In this document: positions 54,629 through 63,795 of the stretch, piece by piece
How the letters are laid out: the number at the start of each line of letters is the position of its first letter
How positions within the stretch are numbered: the first letter of the stretch is position 1
Origin: Lactococcus sp. dk101
Lineage (GTDB): Bacteria; Bacillota; Bacilli; Lactobacillales; Streptococcaceae
Assembly: GCF_009601055.1 (NCBI RefSeq)
Contig: NZ_WITI01000001.1
Coordinates: 266,737-330,736 of the forward strand
DNA length: 64,000 nucleotides
Direction: 5' to 3'
Program-made: the position numbers and the translations under genes
Notes under the pieces: generated by a model
The model's database searches: none
What the model saw: only the letters and a program-made list of their open reading frames with translations
Told to the model about the DNA's origin: nothing

Positions 54629-55210
54629 ATGGAAAAACAAAATGAAAAGAAAGTTTTAGCCATTATTGGCCTCGTTTTCGGTGGTATTGGGCTTTTAATG
54701 TCATGGTTACCAATTCTAAACACGGTCGGTGCATTTTTCGCAGTCATTGGTCTTGTTTTAGGCCTCATCGCGTTTTTTGTCAATTTAAGGCGAAAGAAAA
54801 TACTTTCCTTGATTACTGTAGCGATTTCACTTGGAGCGATTGCCATTGTTTTGGTCACACAATCGATGTATTCAAAGGCACTTGATAAAGTTGGAAACGA
54901 GGTGAAAACTACGATTTCAAGTCAGGAGAAAAAAGCCAATGACCAGTTTAAGTGGACTTTGGCAGATTACAATGCTTTGAAAACGGGCGACACGATAACT
55001 GGAGCAGGCGGAACGAATTATGATTCACTTGCGACAAAATTTGGAAAAGCGACGCATTCCTCTGAGACCACATCAGGAGATTTTACGATTAAAAATGTCA
55101 GTTGGGACAATATGGGAGCAAGTACATACAAATCCGTCGATCTTACCTTCACAAAACAATCGGACGGTTCATTCTTGCTTTCCAATAAAATGCAATCTGG
55201 ACTTGAATAA
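54629..55210 (+). CDS. Membrane protein with DUF4190-like N-terminus and extracellular domain
   Basis: 193 residues. Three hydrophobic segments (about 9-27, 31-50, 55-75) followed by an extracellular domain whose core (YNALKTGDTITGAGGTNYDSLATKFGKA) resembles the DUF3862/SmpA-like beta fold of Firmicutes. RBS GAAAGGG. Function unknown. Confidence 0.7.
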   Translation: MEKQNEKKVLAIIGLVFGGIGLLMSWLPILNTVGAFFAVIGLVLGLIAFFVNLRRKKILSLITVAISLGAIAIVLVTQSMYSKALDKVGNEVKTTISSQEKKANDQFKWTLADYNALKTGDTITGAGGTNYDSLATKFGKATHSSETTSGDFTIKNVSWDNMGASTYKSVDLTFTKQSDGSFLLSNKMQSGLE

Positions 55211-55311
55211 AGATGCATATTATAAAATTTCGCCAAACAAAAGCCTGTGCGAATTCCACCAAAAAGTGTGTTATAATAAGGTATCAACAATAAAAAGATC
55301 AGGGGAGAATG

Positions 55312-55665
55312 ATGTACACTTTTTACTGGTATCCGAAATGTTCAACATGTAGGAAAGCAAAAGCCATATTAGACCAAAGAGGTATTAAATATGAAGCCAT
55401 TGATTTAAAAGCAACACCGCCACAGGCTTCAGATTTTCAAAAATGGTTTGAAAATAGTGAGTTTCCTGTCAAAAATTTTTTTAATACGAGTGGCCTTGTT
55501 TATCGTGCGCTTGGGTTGAAAGATAAATTGGCAGAAATGACTTCCGATGAATGCGCAACTGTGTTGGCATCAGATGGTATGCTCATCAAGCGCCCCTTGA
55601 TGATAAAAGATGGAAAAGTTGTCAGTATTGGCTTTAAAGAAGAATTTTATCAAAATGAACTATAA
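55312..55665 (+). CDS. ArsC/Spx-family thioredoxin-fold protein
   Basis: 117 residues from ATG 55312 (GGGGAG is four bases upstream; ATG 55309 is too close). CSTCRKAK at residues 10-17 is the CxxC active site; the rest matches the ArsC-like YusI group. It lacks the Arg triad needed to call a true arsenate reductase with confidence. Own -10 TATAAT at 55272. Confidence 0.85.
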   Translation: MYTFYWYPKCSTCRKAKAILDQRGIKYEAIDLKATPPQASDFQKWFENSEFPVKNFFNTSGLVYRALGLKDKLAEMTSDECATVLASDGMLIKRPLMIKDGKVVSIGFKEEFYQNEL

Positions 55666-55691
55666 AAAAAATGAGCGTATGCTCATTTTTT
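55665..55691. terminator. Bidirectional terminator between arsC-like and exoA
   Basis: AAAAATGAGC-GTAT-GCTCATTTTT; a palindrome copy follows at 55695-55706. Confidence 0.9.
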
Positions 55692-55709
55692 GTTGTCAGC
55701 GCTGACAGC

Positions 55710-56573
55710 TTAGAGGTCAAATTCCAAAAGAATTGGCAGATGATCCAGTCTAGCACCCGTTTCGATTGGTTCAGATTTACTGATTTTTTCAGCTACGCGA
55801 TTTGAGGTTAACCAATAGTCAATCCGCCAGCCCGAATTATTGGTTTTAGATGTTCTGGCACGTTGTGCAAACCAAGTATAAATGCTCTGTCCTGAAGCGA
55901 AGTTTTTTTCAATTTGACCATGGATTTTGCGGAAGCTATCCGTAAATCCAGCGGATAATAAGGCTTGGAATTTCTCACGTTCTTGGTCAGAAAAGCCAGC
56001 AGTATTATGATTTCCTTTAGGATTTGACAGGTCAATTTCAGCAACGGCAACGTTGAAGTCACCACAAGCAAAGACAGGTTTTTCTTGGTCAAGCGTTTGT
56101 AGGTAAGCACGATATTGATCGTCCCATTCGCCACGCAAATCAAGTCGTGCCAAACCTTCTTGGGCATTTGGAGTATAGACAGTCGTCACGTAAAATGCTG
56201 GAAATTCAAGCGTAATCATGCGTCCTTCGTGATCCATTGGTGCAGGGGCATCAATTTCTGGGAAAGTAACGACAGGATCACCCAGCACTTTTTTCCACAA
56301 CATCATGGTTCCTGAATAACCTTTACGAGCAGGAGGTGTTGAGATACGGTGGACAATGGCATACTCTGGGAATTTTTCAACTAAAATATCATAAATTTTC
56401 TTTACTTTTTTATCATCGTCAGAAAGCTTCGTTTCTTGAATGGCAAGCACATCAGGCTTTTCACTGGCAATTTTATCAACGACAGCCATTGATAAGGCGG
56501 CACGGTCGCTAGTTCCGGTCAATGCAGCATTCAATGAGTCGATATTCCATGAGATAAATTTATATTTTGTCAT
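55710..56573 (-). CDS. exoA: Exodeoxyribonuclease III
   Basis: 287 residues. Motifs FISWNIDSLNAAL, DVLAIQETKLSD (metal Glu), CGDFNVAVAEIDL and a C-terminal RLDHLPILLE (active His). AP endonuclease/3' exonuclease of base-excision repair. RBS AAAGGA; divergent from metG. Confidence 0.95.
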   Translation of the reverse strand: MTKYKFISWNIDSLNAALTGTSDRAALSMAVVDKIASEKPDVLAIQETKLSDDDKKVKKIYDILVEKFPEYAIVHRISTPPARKGYSGTMMLWKKVLGDPVVTFPEIDAPAPMDHEGRMITLEFPAFYVTTVYTPNAQEGLARLDLRGEWDDQYRAYLQTLDQEKPVFACGDFNVAVAEIDLSNPKGNHNTAGFSDQEREKFQALLSAGFTDSFRKIHGQIEKNFASGQSIYTWFAQRARTSKTNNSGWRIDYWLTSNRVAEKISKSEPIETGARLDHLPILLEFDL

Positions 56574-56621
56574 TTTAATATCCTTTATTTTTTGGTATAG
56601 TTAATTATAACAAAATTTTGA

Positions 56622-56671
56622 TATAATGAGAGAAGTAATTCTGGCGAGTCTCATTTGCTCGTCCTAGGAGG
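56622..56671 (+). promoter_or_regulatory. metG promoter -10 and leader hairpin
   Basis: TATAAT (56622-56627); GGCGAG / CTCGTC hairpin (56643-56663); AGGAGG (56666-56671). No T-box features are seen. Confidence 0.6.
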
Positions 56672-56680
56672 TTTAGAAAA

Positions 56681-58663
56681 TTGACTGAAGAACAATCAAA
56701 AAAAACATTTTACATTACAACACCTATCTATTATCCATCCGGAAAATTGCATTTGGGTTCAACTTATACAACCATTGCTTGTGACGTTTTAGCACGTTAC
56801 AAACGTTTGATGGGCTATGATACTTTCTATTTGACAGGACTTGACGAACATGGACAAAAAATCCAACAACGTGCCGAAGCCGCAGGAATGGAACCAAAAG
56901 CATACCTTGACCCAATGGCTGAGGACGTCAAAAAATTATGGCAATTATTAGACATTTCTTACGATAAATTTATCCGGACAACGGACACTTATCATGAAGA
57001 AGCAGTTCAAAAAATCTTTGAAAAATTACTTGAACAAGGCGACATTTACTTGGGTAAATATGAAGGTTGGTACTCCGTTTCTGACGAAGAATTTTTCACT
57101 GAAAGTCAGTTGGAAGAAGTTTACCGCGATAATGATGGCAATGTCATCGGTGGGATGGCACCAAGTGGTCATGAAGTGGAAAAAGTTGAAGAAGAATCTT
57201 ACTTCTTCAGAATGAGTAAATATGCCGACTGGTTGTTGAAATATTATGAAGAACACCCTAATTTCATTCAACCTGAAATTCGTAAAAACGAGATGATTAA
57301 CACCTTCATCAAACCAGGACTTGAAGATTTGGCTGTTTCAAGAACCACATTTACTTGGGGAATTCCAATCAAATCTAATCCAAAACACGTCATTTATGTT
57401 TGGCTTGATGCCCTTTTTAACTATGTGACAGCGCTTGGATATGGCTCTAGCGATGACTCAATGTACAAAAAATTCTGGCCAGGTGTGAACATGGTTGGGA
57501 AAGACATTTTACGCTTCCATACAATTTATTGGCCAATCTTCCTTCATGCCTTAGGCATGGAAACACCAACGCAAGTTTTTGGACACGGCTGGTATCAAGT
57601 CAATGGTCGCAAGATGTCTAAATCATTCGGTAATGTCATTTATGCAGAACCATTGGTTGCTCGTTATGGACTTGACCCTTATCGTTATTATATTTTACGT
57701 GCGATGCCTTTCGGTAATGATGGCAATTTCACAGCTGAGAGCTATATTGACCGCATTAACTTTGATTTGGCAAACGATTTGGGGAACTTGTTGAACCGTA
57801 CGGTTGCCATGATTAACAAATACAATGGCGGAGTAATTGAAAAAACGGATGTTTCGACTGAATTTGATGGTGATTTGTTGGTAGTTGTTGAAAAATCAAT
57901 GGCCAATTATCACGCTGCCATGGATAAATTTGAATTTTCTGTTGCCTTGTCTGAAGTTTGGAATATTATCTCAAGAACCAACAAATACATTGACGAAACA
58001 GCGCCATGGGTACTTGCTAAACTTGATTCTGATAAGCCAAAATTGAACAATGTGCTTTATCATTTAGCAGAAAATTTGCGTTTGGTTGCGAGTCTCTTGC
58101 AACCATTCATGCACGGTACAAGTGAACAAATCTTTGCGCAACTTGGTTTGACTGAAACTCGTTTTGATTTGGAAAACTTGACTTTCGGTTATTCATTCAC
58201 AAATCCAGTCGTTGCTAAGGGAGAACCTATTTTCCCACGTCTTGACCGTGAAGAAGAGATTGCTGTAATCACGAACGAAATGCTCGGTGGCGGTGAAAAA
58301 CCAGCTGAAAAAGAACTCGTTCTGAATAAAAAACAAATTGAATTTGATGATTTTGATAAAGTTGAAATCCGTGTGGCGCAAGTTGTTGCGGTCGAACGTG
58401 TTGAAGGCTCAGATAAATTGCTTAAATTTGAACTTGAAGCAGGGGATAAGGGAACACGTACCATTTTATCTGGTATTGCTAAGTTTTATCCAAATGAACA
58501 AGAATTAGTCGGTCAAAAATTGCAAATTGTTGCCAATTTGAAACCACGTAAAATGATGAAAAAATATGTGTCAGAAGGCATGATTTTGTCTGCTGAATTT
58601 GACGGAAAACTGTCAGTACTGACAGTTGATGAAAGTGTACCAAACGGTTCAGTCATCGGTTAA
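56681..58663 (+). CDS. metG: Methionyl-tRNA synthetase
   Basis: 660 residues, TTG start 9 bases past AGGAGG. HIGH-type [14 protein letters not shown] in [11 protein letters not shown] (about 310), and a C-terminal tRNA-binding OB domain (from about 550, [14 protein letters not shown]). No zinc knuckle Cys cluster is visible in the connective peptide. Palindrome at 58612 encodes LSVLT. Confidence 0.97.
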   Translation: MTEEQSKKTFYITTPIYYPSGKLHLGSTYTTIACDVLARYKRLMGYDTFYLTGLDEHGQKIQQRAEAAGMEPKAYLDPMAEDVKKLWQLLDISYDKFIRTTDTYHEEAVQKIFEKLLEQGDIYLGKYEGWYSVSDEEFFTESQLEEVYRDNDGNVIGGMAPSGHEVEKVEEESYFFRMSKYADWLLKYYEEHPNFIQPEIRKNEMINTFIKPGLEDLAVSRTTFTWGIPIKSNPKHVIYVWLDALFNYVTALGYGSSDDSMYKKFWPGVNMVGKDILRFHTIYWPIFLHALGMETPTQVFGHGWYQVNGRKMSKSFGNVIYAEPLVARYGLDPYRYYILRAMPFGNDGNFTAESYIDRINFDLANDLGNLLNRTVAMINKYNGGVIEKTDVSTEFDGDLLVVVEKSMANYHAAMDKFEFSVALSEVWNIISRTNKYIDETAPWVLAKLDSDKPKLNNVLYHLAENLRLVASLLQPFMHGTSEQIFAQLGLTETRFDLENLTFGYSFTNPVVAKGEPIFPRLDREEEIAVITNEMLGGGEKPAEKELVLNKKQIEFDDFDKVEIRVAQVVAVERVEGSDKLLKFELEAGDKGTRTILSGIAKFYPNEQELVGQKLQIVANLKPRKMMKKYVSEGMILSAEFDGKLSVLTVDESVPNGSVIG

Positions 58664-58685
58664 TTTTTTTCATGAAACGGAATTA

Positions 58686-58720
58686 AAACGTCTGAGTCAA
58701 CTGCTCAGGCTTTTTATTTT
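58686..58720 (+). terminator. Terminator of metG
   Basis: GTCTGAG-N7-CTCAGGC then T-rich tail. Confidence 0.82.
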
Positions 58721-58772
58721 TCATTTATTCTGCTAAAATAGATACCGTTGTTGGAATTATTCATCTGATGAC

Positions 58773-58830
58773 CCTCAGGACTTTAAGACCTTTGCCTGAG
58801 CATATTACACTCGCCATTGCGATAAAGGAG
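58773..58830 (+). ncRNA. preQ1-II riboswitch
   Basis: CTCAGG (58774-58779) / CCTGAG (58795-58800) stem, the conserved GCATATTACAC, a TCGC-CATT-GCGA hairpin and the Shine-Dalgarno. CCTTT (58789-58793) in the first loop pairs with AAAGG (58824-58828) of the Shine-Dalgarno as the pseudoknot that blocks translation when preQ1 is bound. It stands before queT, the usual target of this class in Streptococcaceae. Confidence 0.92.
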
Positions 58831-58834
58831 AAAT

Positions 58835-59365
58835 ATGAATAAAACACATGCTACACACCGGTTTTCTGTCGCGGAAATTGCAAAAATTGGGCTTGTTGCT
58901 GCCATTTACGTGGTATTGACTGTCATGCCCCCGCTCAATAATTTGGCTTATGGCCCCGTTCAATTCAGATTATCTGAAATTTTGAATTTCTTGCCATTTT
59001 ATAACAAAAAATACATTTGGGGCGTTACACTCGGCTGTTTCGTTTCGAATTTATTTAGTTCCAACATTGCTGTCGTCGATATGGTCGTTGGGACGGGACA
59101 AACCCTGATTTGTTTGTTGATTGGAGTTTGGCTTTTCGACCGCTACAAGAAACAATATTTTGGCCCATTTAACCGTGCCTTTGTCTATTTTGCAGTATTT
59201 GATGCAATTTTTGGCATGGCAATTATTGCGGCTGAATTGTTGCTTGTTTACAAGACACCTTTCTTTTATATGTGGGGAACAATCGCTGCAGGCGAATTTC
59301 TTGTCTTGCTGATTGGGGCGCTCATTATTGACCAACTTGGAAAACGTATTGATTTGACCAAATAA
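58835..59365 (+). CDS. queT: QueT family queuosine-precursor transporter
   Basis: 176 residues, about five membrane segments. VEIAKIGLVAAIYVVLTV-type start and YGPVQFRLSEIL are QueT (COG4708) motifs. S component of an ECF transporter for preQ1 or a related precursor, under the riboswitch just upstream. Confidence 0.93.
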   Translation: MNKTHATHRFSVAEIAKIGLVAAIYVVLTVMPPLNNLAYGPVQFRLSEILNFLPFYNKKYIWGVTLGCFVSNLFSSNIAVVDMVVGTGQTLICLLIGVWLFDRYKKQYFGPFNRAFVYFAVFDAIFGMAIIAAELLLVYKTPFFYMWGTIAAGEFLVLLIGALIIDQLGKRIDLTK

Positions 59366-59387
59366 ACAGCCACGGCTGTTTTTTTAT
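59364..59387 (+). terminator. Terminator of queT
   Basis: AAACAGC-CACG-GCTGTTT, T run. Confidence 0.88.
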
Positions 59388-59460
59388 TTGTGCTTAAGTC
59401 GTTTTTTGAGCTATTTTTTGGTATAATAAAAGGTAAACTAAAAAAATGGAGGTTCTAAAC

Positions 59461-60159
59461 ATGAATAAACTTCAAGAGAAGTTAAAAGCAGAATTTGGTA
59501 TCGTATTTACGGATGAAAAAGTGTTAGAAAAGGCTTTTACTCACTCTTCTTATACAAATGAAGAACGGCTCCCAAAGGTTGCAAACAATGAGCGTTTGGA
59601 GTTTTTGGGAGACGTGGCTTTAAGCCTAGTTATTTCTGATTATCTTTACCGGACATATCCCGAAAAATTGGAAGGGGAATTGTCTAAAATGCGTTCGAGC
59701 ATTGTTCGGACAGAGTCGCTGGCTAATTTTTCTCGCCGTTGTGGGTTTGGTGAATTTTTAAAACTTGGGCATGGTGAAGAAAAAATGGGCGGTCGAAACC
59801 GTGAAACAACCCTTGAGAATTTATTTGAAGCCTTTTTGGGAGCTTTATTTCTTGATCAAGGAATGGAAGAAGTGCGGAATTTCATCTATCGGGTGGTCAT
59901 TCCTCATATCAAAGCGGACGACTATGTCAAAGTGATTGATTATAAAACAGAACTTCAAGAAATTTTACAAGTCAATGGCGAAACAATCATTGCTTACGAC
60001 ATACTTGAAGAAACTGGTCCAGCACATGCGCGTAAATTTGTGGCTGCAGTCTCTAATAATGGTCAAATTTTAGGAACTGGAGAAGGACGTTCGAAAAAAT
60101 TCGCTGAACAAAAAGCAGCAGAAAATGCAATAAAAGGGCAAATGCATGTATCTGAATAA
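59461..60159 (+). CDS. rnc: Ribonuclease III
   Basis: 232 residues from ATG 59461 behind GGAGG. Signature NERLEFLGDVALSLVISDYLY (about 40-60), second catalytic Asp/Glu at LENLFEAFLGALFLDQG, C-terminal dsRNA-binding domain (YKTELQEILQ ... KKFAEQKAAENAI). Extended -10 TGGTATAAT at 59419-59427. Overlaps smc by 14 bases. Confidence 0.96.
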   Translation: MNKLQEKLKAEFGIVFTDEKVLEKAFTHSSYTNEERLPKVANNERLEFLGDVALSLVISDYLYRTYPEKLEGELSKMRSSIVRTESLANFSRRCGFGEFLKLGHGEEKMGGRNRETTLENLFEAFLGALFLDQGMEEVRNFIYRVVIPHIKADDYVKVIDYKTELQEILQVNGETIIAYDILEETGPAHARKFVAAVSNNGQILGTGEGRSKKFAEQKAAENAIKGQMHVSE

Positions 60160-63100
60160 AATGGAAATTGTCGGTTTTAAATCATTTGCCGACCGCACAA
60201 AAATCGCTTTTGACCAAGGCGTTACAGCGATTGTAGGACCAAATGGTTCTGGAAAATCAAATATTGTCGAGGCCTTACGTTGGGTGCTTGGCGAACAATC
60301 AGCTAAATCATTGCGTGGGGGGAAGATGCCCGATGTCATTTTTTCTGGTACCGAAAAACGAAATGCGATGAATTTTGCAGAAGTGATTGCCAGCTTTGAT
60401 AATCGAGACGGCTATCTTCCCAACCATGACGAAGACGAGGAAGTGATTATTTCGCGGCGTTTGTACCGCAATGGTGACTCTGAATTTCGGATCAATGGGA
60501 AAAAATGTCGCTTACGCGATATTCATGACTTGTTTTTAGATACGGGTCTCGGTCGAGATTCACTCTCGATTATTTCACAAGGTCGGATTGAATCGGTCTT
60601 TAATTCGAAACCAGAAGAACGACGTGCCATTTTTGAAGAAGCTGCTGGTGTCTTGAAATACAAGAGCAGAAAGCATGAAACAGAGTCTAAACTTTCCAGT
60701 ACTCAGGACAATTTAGATCGTCTGGAAGACATTATTTTTGAGCTCAATGGTCAATTAGTTCCCTTGCAAGCGCAAAAAGATGTTGCCTTGCGTTTTAAAA
60801 CGTTAGACGCAACACGTTTTGATTTGGCGCTTGCCGTTTTGATTGGTCAGTTGAAAAAAGAAAAGGCCAAATTAGAAGCAACGAAAACATCACTACTGAC
60901 AGCAAATCAAGCCTTGGAGGCTTTGTCAAGTCAACAAAAGCAGTATGATGATGAGCTTTTGACCTTGCGCAACAAACGCAATCAAGTCGAATTGGAACAA
61001 GAAAAAATTCGTCAGGAAGCCTTGTCTTTAACTGAATTAAAAGCAGATTTGACACGTAAAATCGAACTTTTTGATGTCCAAAAGAATTCGTCAAAAGAGT
61101 CGGCTAAAGAGCGTGAAGCACGTTTGAGCGAGTTAAATACCAAATTACTTAATTTGTCTGCTCAACAAAAAGAAGCAACAGAGAAGTTGTCAGTACTGAC
61201 AGCCGAAAAAATGACGCTGGACACAAAGGTATCAGAGCTGACAAGTCAGGTTGACCGCTTGGCTGAAGCGCCTGAAGTCACTATGGAGCGCTTGCGTGAA
61301 GCTTTTGTTGACTTGGTCAATCAAGAAGCTCAAAAATCAAATGTCCGCACCAAAAATCAAGCTGAGATTGATAATTTACTTGAGAAAATGGCGGCGCGAG
61401 ATGAGTCAACAAAAGAGAACACGGCGCAACTTTTGTCCGTCTCCGAATCACTACGCTCGCTTAAGACAACTTATGACACTGTCAAATCAGAAATTGCGGA
61501 ATTAGTTCAACATTTTGAAAGTCAAACTGCCGCAATCAAAAAGCTCCAAGAAGCAGAACGCCTGGCGCAAAATGAAATGTATGACCAGATGAACCAGCTC
61601 AACAAAGACAAAGCCCGTTTATCAAGTCTTGAAAACATTCGAGACAGTCATAGTAACCTCTATCAAGGGGTACGTGCGGTTATGCAAAATCAAGCACAGT
61701 TTTCTGGTATTATTGGCGTTGTCGCTGATTTGCTGACTTTTGACACAAAGTATACAACGGCCATTGATATAGCGCTTGGTGGTGGCAGTCAAAACATCAT
61801 CACAGGTGATGAAAATGCAGCTAAAGCGGCCATCAATTTCTTGCGTGACAGACGGCTTGGACGTGCCACTTTTCTTCCTTTGACGACGATTAAAGGCCGT
61901 CAATTTCAGTCCTATGACCGAATTTCATCGCTGCCTGGTTTTATTGATACAGCCGTTAACTTGGTCAGCTTTGACGAAAAATTACGTCCCGCTATCTCCA
62001 GTCTTTTGGGGGCAACGGTAATTGTTGACACAGCAGAACACGCGACAGCGATTGCCAGAAGCATGAATTATACCGTGCGTATCGTCACACTGGACGGCAC
62101 ACAGATTAATCCTGGCGGTTCTTATTCTGGTGGTGCGGGAAAACGAAACTCAACCACCTTTACACAGGCCGAAATCGAAAGCCTGCAAAAACTAATCCAA
62201 GCAGCAGAAGAAAAATTAAAAGAAGCTGAAAAAGCAGTTCAAGCAGTTCAATTCAAGAAAGAAAACCTGACACGGACGCTTGAAGACTTGAAAGCTCAAG
62301 GCGAAGAAAAACGTTTTGATGAGAAGAGTCTGCTTTTAAAAATTGAACAATTAGAAGAAAGCAAATCCAATTTGACCGCTTTGTCAGCATTGACAGAGTC
62401 AGCTCAAGTTCAAACCAGTCTGAACAACTTACAGGAAAGTAATGAAAGTCTGTCGGCAGAACTGGAGAAGATTGGCCAAGAAAAACGTGCGATTGAACAA
62501 CAACTTGAGGATGTCAAATCCAATTCGCAAGCGCAAAACGAACAAAAGACACAACTTTTGGAAAATCTCAATCAGGCCAAACTTAAAGTGTCGGAACTGA
62601 CGAGCGAGCTTCGTTTTGTCAGTACTGATGAAAATCGTTTGTCAGCCGAGATTAAGCAACTCAACGAGGAAAAATCACGCTTGCTTGACTTGTTGGCCCC
62701 TGAACTTGATTTTGACGACGCAACGCGTCAACAATTCGCAAGCCAACTCCAAGAAGTAAGCCAAAAGCTTCAAGCCTTGAATGTTAAAAGTGTGAGTCTG
62801 AAATTTGAACGCGAAGATTTGGTGGCCCAAATGGAAGATTTGGAGCAACATAATCACGACTTTATCGAACAAAGTCACACGTTCAATCTACAAAAAACGC
62901 GGCTTGAATTACAAATTGAACAAATGGAGCAAGTCCTGTTCGATAAACAAAACGAATTGAATACAGAATACGAAATGAGTTTTGAAGAAGGAGTCAATAA
63001 GGCGCGAGTCCTTGAAGATTTAGAGGCTGCGGAACTTGAATTAAAACAAGTCCAACGCCAAATTCGTGCTTTGGGTCCAGTAAATCTAGACGCCATTGCT

Positions 63101-63670
63101 CAATTTGAAGAAGTCAATGAACGTTATCAATTCTTGAATGGTCAAAAACAAGACTTGCAAGAAGCGAAAAATCTACTCTTATCAACGATTGATGACATGA
63201 ATGAAGAAGTCATCGTTCGCTTTAAAACAACCTTTGATGCCATTCGTGAAAGTTTTAAAACGACATTCTCACAAATGTTTGTCGGTGGGAAAGCAGATTT
63301 GGAATTGACCTCAGATAATTTGCTTGAAGCAGGTGTCGAAATCAATGTTCAGCCACCTGGAAAGAAATTATCAAGTCTTAATTTGATGTCGGGTGGTGAA
63401 AAAGCATTGACTGCCTTGGCTTTGATTTTTGCAATTCTGCGCGTGCGCACAGTGCCTTTCGTGGTTCTTGATGAAGTTGAAGCAGCACTAGATGAGGCAA
63501 ATGTGCAACGTTTTGGTGATTATATGAACCATTTTGACAACAGCAACCAGTTTATCGTGGTGACGCACCGTCGTGGAACAATGGCGGCCGCCGGTGCCAT
63601 GTATGGTGTTACAATGGCTGATGCAGGTGTCTCAAAAATGATGTCTGTAAAACTCTCAGAACAAGCATAA
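60146..63670 (+). CDS. smc: Chromosome partition protein SMC
   Basis: 1174 residues. N-terminal Walker A GPNGSGKSN (about 33), coiled coil, flexible hinge at about 500-650 (GVVADLLTFDTKYTTAIDIALGGGSQNI), second coiled coil, C-terminal LNLMSGGEKALTALAL signature and Walker B PFVVLDEVEAALDEAN. Condenses and resolves chromosomes with ScpAB. It contains one perfect palindrome (61189) and four one-mismatch copies (61231, 62383, 62590, 62618). Confidence 0.97.
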   Translation: MYLNKMEIVGFKSFADRTKIAFDQGVTAIVGPNGSGKSNIVEALRWVLGEQSAKSLRGGKMPDVIFSGTEKRNAMNFAEVIASFDNRDGYLPNHDEDEEVIISRRLYRNGDSEFRINGKKCRLRDIHDLFLDTGLGRDSLSIISQGRIESVFNSKPEERRAIFEEAAGVLKYKSRKHETESKLSSTQDNLDRLEDIIFELNGQLVPLQAQKDVALRFKTLDATRFDLALAVLIGQLKKEKAKLEATKTSLLTANQALEALSSQQKQYDDELLTLRNKRNQVELEQEKIRQEALSLTELKADLTRKIELFDVQKNSSKESAKEREARLSELNTKLLNLSAQQKEATEKLSVLTAEKMTLDTKVSELTSQVDRLAEAPEVTMERLREAFVDLVNQEAQKSNVRTKNQAEIDNLLEKMAARDESTKENTAQLLSVSESLRSLKTTYDTVKSEIAELVQHFESQTAAIKKLQEAERLAQNEMYDQMNQLNKDKARLSSLENIRDSHSNLYQGVRAVMQNQAQFSGIIGVVADLLTFDTKYTTAIDIALGGGSQNIITGDENAAKAAINFLRDRRLGRATFLPLTTIKGRQFQSYDRISSLPGFIDTAVNLVSFDEKLRPAISSLLGATVIVDTAEHATAIARSMNYTVRIVTLDGTQINPGGSYSGGAGKRNSTTFTQAEIESLQKLIQAAEEKLKEAEKAVQAVQFKKENLTRTLEDLKAQGEEKRFDEKSLLLKIEQLEESKSNLTALSALTESAQVQTSLNNLQESNESLSAELEKIGQEKRAIEQQLEDVKSNSQAQNEQKTQLLENLNQAKLKVSELTSELRFVSTDENRLSAEIKQLNEEKSRLLDLLAPELDFDDATRQQFASQLQEVSQKLQALNVKSVSLKFEREDLVAQMEDLEQHNHDFIEQSHTFNLQKTRLELQIEQMEQVLFDKQNELNTEYEMSFEEGVNKARVLEDLEAAELELKQVQRQIRALGPVNLDAIAQFEEVNERYQFLNGQKQDLQEAKNLLLSTIDDMNEEVIVRFKTTFDAIRESFKTTFSQMFVGGKADLELTSDNLLEAGVEINVQPPGKKLSSLNLMSGGEKALTALALIFAILRVRTVPFVVLDEVEAALDEANVQRFGDYMNHFDNSNQFIVVTHRRGTMAAAGAMYGVTMADAGVSKMMSVKLSEQA

Positions 63671-63732
63671 ATTTAAGTTTCACATAAGAAAAGTCTTTAT
63701 ACTTAATAGAGAACCTAATAAGAATACAAGAC

Positions 63733-63766
63733 GGCATTATTTATTTTTACTGATAATGCCCTTTTT
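63733..63766 (+). terminator. Probable terminator between smc and ltaS
   Basis: GGCATTAT-N12-ATAATGCC then CTTTTT. Confidence 0.7.
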
Positions 63767-63795
63767 AATGACTAAAGTATAGAAAGGCGAAAGAA

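Larger units (their letters stand above)
2964..61200. repeat. Dispersed family: 22 perfect copies of GTCAGNNCTGAC
   Basis: First bases: 2964, 5923, 6037, 9974, 10619, 10840, 13031, 15936, 16352, 22614, 23095, 26696, 31044, 34565, 36179, 37431, 45815, 48521, 54024, 55695, 58612, 61189. Twenty have T before and eighteen have A after, so the full form is TGTCAGNNCTGACA. Central pairs: CG 6, AG 5, TA 5, CA 3, CT, TG and GG once each. Sixteen touch coding sequence and six are intergenic. One-mismatch copies include 12926, 17333, 29748, 53606, 61231, 62383, 62590 and 62618. Confidence 0.95.

Noticed and set aside
56590-56680. T-box leader before metG
   Set aside because: The leader is under 60 bases and has neither a specifier loop nor the T-box sequence.
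45143-63445. GCGCGTG heptamers (45143, 52470, 63439), the lactococcal Chi sequence
   Set aside because: A seven-base word is expected several times in 64 kb on two strands, so these few copies carry no signal.
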